A stretch of DNA of 40,087 nt, taken from positions 1 through 40,087 of the forward strand of contig JAJECY010000208.1 in assembly GCA_022821775.1 (NCBI GenBank), read 5' to 3'. This DNA comes from Acidobacteriota bacterium (GTDB taxonomy: Bacteria; Acidobacteriota; Terriglobia; Versatilivoradales; Versatilivoraceae). The notes beneath the pieces were generated by a model. It ran no database searches and was not told the origin of the DNA. It saw nothing but the letters and a program-made list of their open reading frames with translations. The first letter of the stretch is position 1; each line of letters starts with the position of its first letter. The position numbers were made by a program, and so were the translations under genes. Of the stretch, positions 1-8,700 are shown one piece after another.

Positions 1-392
1 AACAGGGCTCTCTCAAAGTTCTCGAAAATGTCGATGAACTTCTCGACTGTCTCTCCCCGTGACTGTTGAAGCCGTTTCTCGTACTCGTTTCGAATGCGTT
101 CTCGGGCCTGACGGTTTTCCGCCTCGGCCTTGTCCCGGAAATCCCGATAAGAAGCGAGGACCTGTTCGACTTTCCTCTCGGCTTCAGCCCGTCCTTTCTC
201 CAGTTCCTCCACATAGGTGGGCTTGAGCGATGCGGAGGATTCCCGTGACGGTGCATCCACTCCCTCCTGAACCCAAAAACGTTTGTCGGTGACGCGGATT
301 TTGACTTCCTGATCCTGGTCCCCGGTCTGGGGAACCCGGGGCGGGTCCGGGTCTTTCCTTGGCAGCGACTCGGAATTCTTGGACTTCTGCAT
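1..392 (-). CDS. grpE: GrpE nucleotide-exchange factor, 3' part outside the window
   Basis: The visible part encodes the first 130 residues of a GrpE-like protein, the nucleotide-exchange factor of the DnaK chaperone. It starts at ATG 392-390 and runs off the left edge without a stop. After a poorly conserved charged N-terminus of about 55 residues comes a long, highly charged stretch (about residues 60-118) with the spacing of the GrpE dimerising coiled coil. The visible part ends in a motif with the key residues VEKFIDIFENFERAL, typical of the family. The gene lies 17 bp downstream of clpB on the same strand, which suggests a clpB-grpE heat-shock operon. The C-terminal beta domain that contacts DnaK is not visible. 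Identification rests on coiled-coil character, the DNFERAL-like motif and the clpB neighbour. Confidence 0.85.
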   Translation of the reverse strand, partial: MQKSKNSESLPRKDPDPPRVPQTGDQDQEVKIRVTDKRFWVQEGVDAPSRESSASLKPTYVEELEKGRAEAERKVEQVLASYRDFRDKAEAENRQARERIRNEYEKRLQQSRGETVEKFIDIFENFERAL

Positions 393-409
393 GGGCAACT
401 GCCTCCTCG

Positions 410-3016
410 TCAGGCTTGCTCGGTGACCGCCTCGGTCCGGAAGACCAGCGACTCTCGTTTGGCGTCGGCATCCACTCGAACACGGTCGCCTGAATGGACT
501 TCGCCCTCGAGCAGCTTGAGCGCCAGCCGATCCTGGATGAGGCGCTGGAGGGCGCGCTTGAGCGGGCGGGCTCCGTAGTCCGGATCGTATCCCTGGTTAA
601 AGAGAACCTCCTTGGCCCGGCCGGTAAGCTCCAGGTCGATCTTGCGCTCCGCCAGCCGGGCCCTGAGCCGGTCCAGTTGAAGATCGACGATCCGGCTGAT
701 TTCTTCGCGTCCCAGGGCATTGAAGATGATGATGTCATCGATGCGGTTCAGAAACTCCGGCTTGAAGGAGGCGCGCAGCACCTCGAAGACTCGAGTCTGA
801 ATCTCCCCGGGATCTCGTCCTGTCATCTCCTGAATGGTCGATCCGGCCAGGTTGGAGGTCATGACGATCAGCGTATTCTTGAAGTCTACCGTCCGTCCCT
901 TCCCGTCTGTCAAGCGCCCATCTTCCAGGATCTGAAGCAGCAGATTGAAGACCTCCGGGTGAGCTTTCTCGATCTCGTCGAACAGGATCACCGAATAGGG
1001 TCTACGCTTGACGGCCTCGGTCAGGAATCCCCCCTCTTCGTAGCCCACGTAGCCCGGCGGTGCGCCAATAAGCCGCGCCACCGAGTGCTTTTCCATGAAC
1101 TCCGACATGTCCAGACGCACCATGGCCTTCTGGTTGTCGAACAGAAACTCGGCCAAGGCTCGCGCCAACTCCGTCTTGCCCACTCCGGTAGGACCCAGAA
1201 AAATGAAGGACCCGATGGGCCGATCCTGGTCCTGCAGCCCGGCACGGCTCCTGCGAATCGCGTTGGACACCGAGGCCAGAGCCTTTTCCTGACCGATGAC
1301 CCGGCGGCCCAGCCTCTCTTCCATGTGAACCAGCTTGCCGACTTCTCCTTCCAGCATCCTGGCCACCGGAATACCGGTCCATTTGGACACCACCTGGGCA
1401 ATGTCCTCCTCATCCACTTCTTCCTTCAGCATCCGGCTCGACTGCTGCATCTGTTCCAGCTTCCGGTTGGCGGCATCCAACTCCTTCTGCAGATCGACCA
1501 GAGATCCGTAGCGGATTTCCGCAACCCTGCCCAGGTCGCCGGCCCGCTCCTGATTCTGTTCCTCGATTCGAGCCTGCTCGATTCTCTCCTTCAGGCTCCG
1601 GATTCCGGAGATCAGGACACGCTCGTTCTGCCAGCGGGCCTTCTTCTCGGCCGAGGTTTCCTTGAGGTCAGCCAACTCGCGCTCCAGGGAAGCCAGCCGT
1701 TCCCTTGAGGCCTGGTCCTCTTCTTTCCTGAGGGCTTGCCGCTCGATTTCCAGTTGGCGAATCCGGCGCTCCACTTCATCGATCTCCACCGGCAAAGAGT
1801 CGATCTCCATCCTTAGAGAGGCCGCCGATTCGTCCACCAGGTCAATGGCCTTGTCGGGGAGGAATCGGTCGCTGATATATCGGTCGGAAAGGGTTGCAGC
1901 GGCCACGATGGCCGAATCCTTGATTCGGACTCCATGGTGCACTTCATAGCGCTCCTTGAGGCCGCGCAGTATTCCAATGGTATCGGCGACGGTGGGTTCC
2001 CCCACGAACACCTGCTGAAACCGGCGCTCCAGGGCGGCGTCCTTTTCGGTGGTTTTCTTGTATTCGTTCAGTGTGGTGGCGCCGATACAGCGCAGTTCCC
2101 CCCGGGCTAGGGCCGGCTTCAGCATGTTGGAGGCGTCCACGGCCCCCTCGGCGGCCCCGGCGCCGACCAGCGTGTGCAGTTCATCGATAAACAGGACCAC
2201 CCGGCCCTCGGCTTCCGTCACCTCCCGCAGCAGCGCCTTCAACCGATCCTCGAACTCGCCTCGAAACTTGGCGCCGGCAACCATGGCGCCAAGGTCCAGG
2301 GCCACCAGCCGCTTGTGCTTGAGACTCTCCGGAATGTCCCCGGCCACGATACGCTGCGCCAATCCTTCGACAATGGCCGTCTTGCCCACCCCCGGCTCTC
2401 CCATCAGGACAGGATTGTTCTTGGTCCGCCTCGACAGGACCTGAATCACCCGGCGAACCTCTTCGTCGCGGCCGATGACGGGGTCCAGCTTGCCCTTTCT
2501 CGCCAGGTCGGTGAGGTCGCGGGCATAGCGCTGCAGCGTCCGGTACTTGTCTTCGGGATTGGCGTCGGTGACCCGCTGTGAGCCTCGAACATCCACCAGG
2601 GCCTGCAGGATATTGTCGGAATCGACACCCTGGGCAGCCAGGATGCGGTGGGCGGCCGACCCCTTGATGTCGGCCAGGGCCAGCAGCAGGTGCTCGGTGC
2701 TGACATACTCGTCCTTGAGACGGTCCGCCTGGCGAAAGGCGGCTTCCAGGACGGTGTTGAGCGCGCCGGAAATCGGCCGGTTGCCAACGCCCTGGACCTT
2801 GGGCAGCCTGGCCAAGGCTTTCTCGATCTCCCCGGACAGCACCTCCCGGCCAACCCCCAGCTTGCTCAGGACCGGGGGAATGACGCCTTCAGCCTGATCC
2901 AGCAGCACCCGCAACAGGTGCTCCGGTTCGATTTGGGGGTGGGCGCGCTCACTTGCCAGCCGTTCCGATTCAACCAGGGCCTCCTGAGCCTTCAATGTCA
3001 GCTTGTCATGGCGCAT
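410..3016 (-). CDS. clpB: ATP-dependent chaperone ClpB
   Basis: This 868-residue protein is full length for ClpB, the hexameric cytoplasmic disaggregase that works with DnaK. A Clp_N repeat domain fills about residues 1-145. The first AAA domain has Walker A GEPGVGKT at 206-213 and Walker B LFIDELH. The middle coiled-coil domain (about 400-520) distinguishes ClpB from ClpA and ClpC. The second AAA domain has Walker A GPTGVGKT near residue 610 and Walker [11 protein letters not shown], followed by the C-terminal D2 small domain. ATG 3016 is preceded by a purine-rich AAGGGGAAG ribosome-binding site. The gene is followed after 17 bp by grpE and preceded by a recognisable promoter (3052-3080). 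Confidence 0.98.
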   Translation of the reverse strand: MRHDKLTLKAQEALVESERLASERAHPQIEPEHLLRVLLDQAEGVIPPVLSKLGVGREVLSGEIEKALARLPKVQGVGNRPISGALNTVLEAAFRQADRLKDEYVSTEHLLLALADIKGSAAHRILAAQGVDSDNILQALVDVRGSQRVTDANPEDKYRTLQRYARDLTDLARKGKLDPVIGRDEEVRRVIQVLSRRTKNNPVLMGEPGVGKTAIVEGLAQRIVAGDIPESLKHKRLVALDLGAMVAGAKFRGEFEDRLKALLREVTEAEGRVVLFIDELHTLVGAGAAEGAVDASNMLKPALARGELRCIGATTLNEYKKTTEKDAALERRFQQVFVGEPTVADTIGILRGLKERYEVHHGVRIKDSAIVAAATLSDRYISDRFLPDKAIDLVDESAASLRMEIDSLPVEIDEVERRIRQLEIERQALRKEEDQASRERLASLERELADLKETSAEKKARWQNERVLISGIRSLKERIEQARIEEQNQERAGDLGRVAEIRYGSLVDLQKELDAANRKLEQMQQSSRMLKEEVDEEDIAQVVSKWTGIPVARMLEGEVGKLVHMEERLGRRVIGQEKALASVSNAIRRSRAGLQDQDRPIGSFIFLGPTGVGKTELARALAEFLFDNQKAMVRLDMSEFMEKHSVARLIGAPPGYVGYEEGGFLTEAVKRRPYSVILFDEIEKAHPEVFNLLLQILEDGRLTDGKGRTVDFKNTLIVMTSNLAGSTIQEMTGRDPGEIQTRVFEVLRASFKPEFLNRIDDIIIFNALGREEISRIVDLQLDRLRARLAERKIDLELTGRAKEVLFNQGYDPDYGARPLKRALQRLIQDRLALKLLEGEVHSGDRVRVDADAKRESLVFRTEAVTEQA

Positions 3017-3051
3017 TGTCGTCTTCCCCTTGCGAGTTTCCCTACGGGGAA

Positions 3052-3080
3052 TAAATAAGATGGGCGCAGGTGCTTGTCAA
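3052..3080 (-). promoter_or_regulatory. Promoter of clpB-grpE
   Basis: Read on the minus strand, TTGACA (3080-3075) is followed after exactly 17 bp by TATTTA (3057-3052), a good housekeeping-type promoter. The predicted transcript starts about 30 nt before clpB. The spacer ends in CCCATCT, which resembles a sigma32 -10 element, so a heat-shock sigma factor could also read it. That second reading is only suggestive. No CIRCE inverted repeat (TTAGCACTC/GAGTGCTAA) is seen. Confidence 0.6.
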
Positions 3081-3185
3081 AAGGGCTCACCGGACATGCA
3101 AGCGTGGGTCTCGACAGGGAATTCTTTGGAGGGATCGGTTGCGAAGGCCTCCGGCAACCGGGTAACGGCGGGCGTAATTATCCCC

Positions 3186-3356
3186 TTAGTCCTCTTCCTT
3201 GGACTCATCGACCAGCATGATCGGGATGTCGTCCCTCACGGGAAAGACCCGTTTGCACCGGGCACATTTCAGGCCGTCGCCGTTGGGGGTCGGAATGACC
3301 GAATCCTTGCAGAGGGGACAGACCAGAATTTCCAGAAGCTCGGGGCTAAGTGGCAT
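3186..3356 (-). CDS. Trm112-family small zinc-ribbon-like protein
   Basis: This 56-residue protein matches the Trm112/UPF0434 (YcaR) family: an N-terminal LLEILVCPLCKD segment, a CxxC pair at residues 13-16, a second CxxC pair (CARC) at 31-34, and the closing FPVRDDIPIMLVDE motif. In eukaryotes and archaea Trm112 activates several methyltransferases; bacterial members are poorly characterised. ATG 3356 is preceded by a strong GGAGGAGA ribosome-binding site 4-5 nt upstream, which fixes the start. It lies 169 bp upstream of clpB on the same strand. About 114 bp of this gene recur inverted and decayed at 12077-12190, so one copy arose by duplication around the 3.4-12 kb island. Confidence 0.9.
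   Translation of the reverse strand: MPLSPELLEILVCPLCKDSVIPTPNGDGLKCARCKRVFPVRDDIPIMLVDESKEED
3196..3309 (-). repeat. Inverted repeat, copy 1 (inside the Trm112-like gene)
   Basis: This 114-bp segment pairs with 12077-12190 in the opposite orientation. A hand alignment without gaps gives about 98 of 114 identical bases. The two copies bracket about 8.8 kb that contains the DUF4268, HEPN and large ATPase genes. Confidence 0.8.
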
Positions 3357-3411
3357 AGGTTCTCCTCCTGCAATTATCCGGTCAGGCGGATCCGAGAATT
3401 TGCGGCTGCCG

Positions 3412-4335
3412 CTATTTGCCGGACGCCTCCTTCGAGGGTTGAGACGTGGAAGCACTCTCGAACACGCGGCGATACTCGACACTCTTGTCGTGGAGCCAGT
3501 CGGCCATGGCCGCCCAATTGCCGCGCTCGTTCGTCGCGAAAGCGCAACTGCTCCTGGCGTAACTGCCCCAGGAGGTTGCGTCACCGATCGCAACTCCCAA
3601 CCCCTCGCGCAGGACCTGCTCCCTGGCCTCAATGCGTTCTCGTACCTCTTCTACCGGCTCGCCCCTTTTGCCGCGCACCCAGATCCCTACGGCCCCTTGG
3701 GCTACGTATAGGGACAAGTATAGCTCTACTGATGGAACCCACATCCAGAACGAGCTTGCCTTGTACGGGATCGGAATCCCGTCGTTCGGATACCGCTTCG
3801 CGTAACACGCCCAGAACTCACGCCGGAAACGGGTCAACTCACTCTCGCTATCGACGGTCTTGCGCACGCTTCGATCCCAGGAACTGGGGCGTTCCAGCAC
3901 CTCGAATAGAGGGACCAGCGGTGAGTCGGCGATCCGCACGACCCGCACTCGCACAGCGAGGAACCCGAAGGACTGTACTGTGTGGTCATTGAGCCAGCGG
4001 ATAGCTGATCGGTGCGATTCGTCGAATTCTCGCGCGATCCAGATAACGGTCTGTGCTTGCACGCCGGCAAGGTAAGTGAGGATCTGGCCCAGGTGGGTGT
4101 GGTCGGAACCCTCCAACTGGTTCTCGATGAGCACCCGGCTGTCATCCGCGAGATTACGGGCGACGATATCCGCCGAGAATTGCTCCACAGCTACTTCCGT
4201 ACCCTCCAACTCCATTTGAAAGCCGACAGCCTTCGACAGCCGCTCCATGTTTGCGGCCAACCACGGTGTGAAGTCGTTCGCCTCATGCCCCCACACCTCT
4301 CGCAGGGTCACGTTTCGCAGTTCGCCAAATTCCAA
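3412..4335 (-). CDS. DUF4268-type PD-(D/E)XK nuclease-like protein
   Basis: The protein resembles DUF4268 proteins, whose N-terminal domain has a PD-(D/E)XK nuclease-like fold. The family-like opening reads VTLREVW...EANDFTPWLAAN. The nuclease-like core carries D56 (SADIVARN) and E71-x-Q73 (VLIENQ), then SDHTHLGQ with H79 and H81. The C-terminal half (about 190-300) fits the aromatic-rich DUF4268 region. I chose TTG 4335 because family similarity begins there, a GGAG site lies 9 nt upstream, and a TATACT box sits at 4394-4389. The open frame could extend to ATG 4470, but that extension looks unlike any family member. It is the downstream gene of the island, 322 bp after the HEPN gene. A nuclease effector or restriction role is inferred; EXQ in place of EXK is a variant seen in this type of fold. 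Confidence 0.75.
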   Translation of the reverse strand: MEFGELRNVTLREVWGHEANDFTPWLAANMERLSKAVGFQMELEGTEVAVEQFSADIVARNLADDSRVLIENQLEGSDHTHLGQILTYLAGVQAQTVIWIAREFDESHRSAIRWLNDHTVQSFGFLAVRVRVVRIADSPLVPLFEVLERPSSWDRSVRKTVDSESELTRFRREFWACYAKRYPNDGIPIPYKASSFWMWVPSVELYLSLYVAQGAVGIWVRGKRGEPVEEVRERIEAREQVLREGLGVAIGDATSWGSYARSSCAFATNERGNWAAMADWLHDKSVEYRRVFESASTSQPSKEASGK

Positions 4336-4657
4336 GGTTCGTCTCTCCACACCCCAACCCCAATCGCCGCCTGTAGCGATTGGCAGAGAGTATAGCAGTC
4401 GATCGCGGACGTCAGCGGCGCAACGGCATGATCTGCCCGCACGCGCCGAAGAAGGCCCAGTACGAAACACCTAAGCGCATCGCACCATCGCCAAGGATAT
4501 TGATCCGGCACGAAGGTCCCAACCCATCAAGCACGTGAACGGAACGCAAGCCCCTCAGAACCAAATGGCTGACGGAACCACAGGCACTGGCAAAGACTCC
4601 CCCGAACCAGTGCTATCACGACTACCGAGAACAAGCGGTGCATACGTCGCGCTTTCT
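4336..4657. other. 322-bp gap between DUF4268 and HEPN genes
   Basis: I see no convincing gene here on either strand. On the minus strand TATACT (4394-4389) lies 15 bp after CTGACG (4415-4410). This is a weak promoter candidate that would start a transcript about 47 nt before the TTG start of the DUF4268 gene. It suggests that gene may be expressed separately from the two upstream genes. Confidence 0.35.
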
Positions 4658-5749
4658 CTACCGGCGCCGCACAAGTTCGAGAGCTCGTTCCGCAGATAGC
4701 GGTCGACAATGCGCAAGATCGTTTCTGATGTTGCGAAGATCCTCCAGTCGACGCTCAGCGTGCCAATCAAAGCCGGGCCGCTCGAACACACGCTTGAGAT
4801 CAGGTATCTCCATTTCGTCTGGATCGGTTCCATTGCCTGTCCTACGGAGATAGGCCGCGATTTGAAAGTGGTGTTGCCGAACGATCTCCAAGCGTTCCGA
4901 CTCGATCGCCGGCAATAAGACTGCCGTCTGCGCACTCCAGACCCTTCGCCGAATTTCCTGCGGTTCTTTGAGTGCCGCCAATGCCGCATGCATCGACCCT
5001 GACCCCGATTCCGTCCCGATTCCCCAGTCCGGTCGCGTCTCGCGAGTCCATCCGCGTTCACGAGCCAGTGATCGCAACGCGTCACCCGGATCCAAGATGA
5101 CCTCTGCCGGCTCCTCCCGCAACGCGGCGGCGACCACACAGTCCCACGCCGCCACCCGTGCCACGGTCGTCGCGAGCAACATCCGCTCCTTCCTGTCGAT
5201 ACCGCGGTCACGCAAGCACCTGTCCGCAAGAAACAGCAAGTCCATCTCATCGACAATGCCACGCCAGTCATGAACCGCCAGGCAAATGTCGCCCGCCACC
5301 CGCGTCGATGGCGCACCGTCCACCAGAGCGACGAACACAGTGCGCTCCCTTGGGTGCACAGCCCCACTGGCGTGCGCGTACGCCGTGAGAAACGACAGCC
5401 ATCCGCCGCAATTGGTCCTGTGCAAACCATCGACCCAAATGAGACGGCGCCGAAACTCTTCTTCTTCACACAGGTCGGCGGCGGTCACTCGCGACACAGC
5501 CGACAACCGCGGCGCGAATCGCTCGCACAGGCCTTGCAGCACGTAACCACCGGACGCAGACTTGATCACCGCGTCCGCTTCAATGGTGGCCCACTGCCGG
5601 TAATCACCCAGTTGCGCTTGCAGTGCCGCCCGAAAACCTGCAGGCGCATCGCCCGGAAATCGTAGAACGACAGTCGCGCCATTCCGCAAAGACCGCTCCA
5701 CGGTTCCGAGATATCCCGCAGGACCTGCCAACGTCCATAGGTCCATCAT
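4658..5749 (-). CDS. HEPN-motif protein coupled to the large ATPase
   Basis: This 363-residue protein is not one I recognise as a named family. Its C-terminus carries a classical HEPN ribonuclease motif, RNDLAH (R342, N343, H347), inside an alpha-helical stretch with EDLRNIRN just before it. The N-terminal two thirds look like a degenerate AAA/STAND-type module: a glycine-rich GPAGYLG start, a hydrophobic VVLRFPGD strand, a Walker-B-like LIWVDGL without the usual DE pair, and a following strand TVFVALVDG. No Walker A lysine is present. The start ATG 5749 overlaps the stop of the 2010-aa ATPase gene (ATGA), so the two are almost certainly co-translated; a second in-frame ATG follows directly. 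By analogy with HEPN effectors in toxin and abortive-infection systems, it may cleave RNA when the ATPase partner senses a trigger. That role is inference. Confidence 0.7.
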   Translation of the reverse strand: MMDLWTLAGPAGYLGTVERSLRNGATVVLRFPGDAPAGFRAALQAQLGDYRQWATIEADAVIKSASGGYVLQGLCERFAPRLSAVSRVTAADLCEEEEFRRRLIWVDGLHRTNCGGWLSFLTAYAHASGAVHPRERTVFVALVDGAPSTRVAGDICLAVHDWRGIVDEMDLLFLADRCLRDRGIDRKERMLLATTVARVAAWDCVVAAALREEPAEVILDPGDALRSLARERGWTRETRPDWGIGTESGSGSMHAALAALKEPQEIRRRVWSAQTAVLLPAIESERLEIVRQHHFQIAAYLRRTGNGTDPDEMEIPDLKRVFERPGFDWHAERRLEDLRNIRNDLAHCRPLSAERALELVRRR

Positions 5750-8700
5750 GCGGATCCGCCACCGAGAAGTCTCTCGACTAGCGAATTGAACCGCCATTGG
5801 TCCTCAGCGCGTGTCAGAAGTCCCAGGCGTTCACCCCATATTGCCCGCCGCTCTAGTACCGTTGGATCCGCTCCCTCGAGATCCGACACACTCTTGATAT
5901 CACTCGGACCAAAGGGCTGGTGACGCAACAGCATGCCCAACTCCGTTCCGACGGCCGGAGTTATGCCAAGACGCAACAACCATTCTCTCTTTCCTTCCAA
6001 CTCCCGTCGCAACCGATCGATCCTTTTGTCCCAATCCATACTATTTCTCGACCGCCGGACGAATCGATCAAGAGCCATTGACCATCCACCGGAAAGCGCC
6101 ATAAGTGCCTTCCTGCCGTCGCGATCGCAAGGTAGCGTGTTGTCGTCAAGCCACTGACGCACGAAAATCTCATCCCATGGGGCGATGCTGATCCAATCTG
6201 GCTCGATCGGGGTTGTCTCCAAACCGATCATCACCTGCCAGAGTCTGTCGGGGTCTGTCACAAACACAACTCTGAGCAAATGCCCAAACTTTTTCCTCTT
6301 CAAAGCGGACGTCGCTACCTTAAGCCACTCGGAATCCCATGAGGCGTCGGGCGGCACCAGCACCACATTGATAGCGTCCGCCGAACCAGGCTGCAGTTTC
6401 ATTAAATTCTGCTGGAATTCCACCACATCCTTGGAAACAGAGAGTCTGTGGAAGGACTGCTTTTCGATTCGCTGCGGCAGAAAGTCCGCCACACTTCCAA
6501 TCTCTGCGGCATCGCATCCCGCAACAACCGCCACACCGCCCCTAGCCCTCAGCATTGACTCCTGCTCGTAGGTCAAGGGGCAACGGCGGCTCGCACCGTT
6601 GTCAGCATCACTCTGACGGGCATGAAAAACCGATGGCTCGAACTTCGTCGGCAGTTCTCGCGGACTATCCAAAGCCCGGGCGATCTCTTCTTCGTTCCCG
6701 AGTAGCGAGACGATGTACCTATTGCGAAACGTGTAACACCTTCCCCCTTCTGTGGATCGGAGTACGCCGAGCCCTTCCATTTCCTGGAGCAGGACGTTGA
6801 ACTCCCGACTGTCATCCCCGAATCCCTCCGGCCACCAGCCGCTGGCGTATTCCCTAATCTTCCCACGATCCAAACTGCGCCGATCCTCTTGCGGATTTCC
6901 CCTCAATTCGAAGGCCAGCGCGTAGGCGATCACAAAGTACCTTGGATCGAGTTCTAGCGTCCACCGGAAGCGTTCTCGGATAGCGTTGCGAAGCTCGTTG
7001 CCTCGATACACATCAGTGATATCCGTGGCCTGTATGTCGTACGGTACCGGTTTTCTCGAGTCGCGCAAGCGTCGGACCAGTGCCTCCCCGTAGAGCTGTA
7101 TCAGGGATGGATAGTAGTTCGTTTGCCACAGAATCCGGGTGCTCAGATCCCGGACCGCAAATCCGTATCCCACCGACTGCAACGGCTCCCGAATTAGCTG
7201 TTGGGCATGCAGCCACTCACGATTGTCCAACAACGGCCCAACTTTGATCGGAACACCGAAATGAGCCAACGGATGGTTGGCGCGCTGGGTCGTTCGCAAC
7301 ACGTTGTGCAGTCCTGCAAAAACCACCTTGAATCCACGATCGGTGCGGTCCATCAGCCCTTTCAACCGAGTCGATTCTCGAAAATCTGTCCTGGCGTCAG
7401 CATCAAGAAAATTGTCCGCCTCGTCCAGCAGAAGCAGCAACCGGCGGTTTCCCCGATCCGTGACCCATTGGCCGATCATGTCGATGAGCTTTCTGATGTG
7501 GTCTGCGTTGTCCGGATTCGGTTCCTCAGGCAACTGCACCCGCTTCACGACTTTGAGTTGACACAGTTCTCGCCAAAGCAAAGGCCAGATTTCGGCCGCC
7601 TTTCGCGCATGACCGATCTCTCGTGCCTTCAGATCAATCCATTTCGCGATCTGCTGCTTGTCAGGCTGATGGAACTCCCGCTCGACGGTCCGCAAGAGCG
7701 CCGTCTTACCGAGTTGACGTCCTCCATAGATGAAACACGTGCCGGTTTTTTTAGTGATTATCTCACGCTCACGTGCGCGACCGAAGAACAACTCGGGGGG
7801 TACGTACCCCGGGGTCGTAACGTAAGGTTCCACGGCCGTCAACGGTAGTGCACAGCAAAACAGCGCCGACAATCGCTCCGATCCACGAGGTGCCAGGAAA
7901 ACCACCAGTGCCGGATCAATTACCAGGAAAACTCGATGCTCATCGATCGCCCAGCGTCTCAACCAGTTTCTGTCTGCTCCCAGTGGTTCAAAATGAAGCA
8001 CAATCGTCGCGGCGTCCTGCGACCCGCTCATGATTTGCGGAATCGACTCTCGAGCGGTCTTTCCCCAATCGAGTAGGACGCGGTACCGTCCGCGAGCAGC
8101 GGAGCCGAACTGCGGAAGAGGGCATCGCGATCTGTCCTGAACGAAGTCGGTCTCCACTATGGCCTCAGCCCAATTCCGCCCCTGATTTTCCGGTTCCGGC
8201 GGGATACTGCGTAACGGCAGCCCGAGAGAAGTCAGTAGGTCATCCACCGTCTCCTTGAGGTACACCTTCCTTCGGGAGAGTTCTTCCCAGGCGCCAATCA
8301 GTTGCACCGCCGGTTCAATCTCCGATTCGGACATTTCTTCGAAGCGGACGCCGTCAACTGTCTTTCGCTCCTCTGCCGCCTTGACGAACACCTCAATCCC
8401 GTTCGCGTCGATGAGGCGGCGCTCGATTCCATCAACGACCTCGATGAACTCGCGAAACAACTCTCTCCGTTCCGATGCATCGGGATCGAGCCGCTCCCCC
8501 TTCTCAATCCGCGACATCAATTCGTCGGCCGTGAGAAGATCTCCCTGGTCGATCGCGTGCTCGACACGCAGTCGCCCGTCGGGCTCACAACCAACTGCCA
8601 GCGACTTGAACTTCGTGCGTGCCTCTGCCTTGCCCTTCTCCGTATGGGCGGCCAGCGATTGGCGAATTCTTTTGAGTCGAGCCTCTGCAGCACCGATGGC

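Noticed and set aside
3003-3992. A 329-codon plus-strand frame opposite Trm112 and DUF4268
   Set aside because: It is antisense to two genes with clear motifs and ribosome-binding sites and has no recognisable protein features.
4336-4470. N-terminal extension of the DUF4268 gene to ATG 4470
   Set aside because: The 45 extra residues show no family similarity, and a TATACT box and GGAG site favour the TTG start at 4335.
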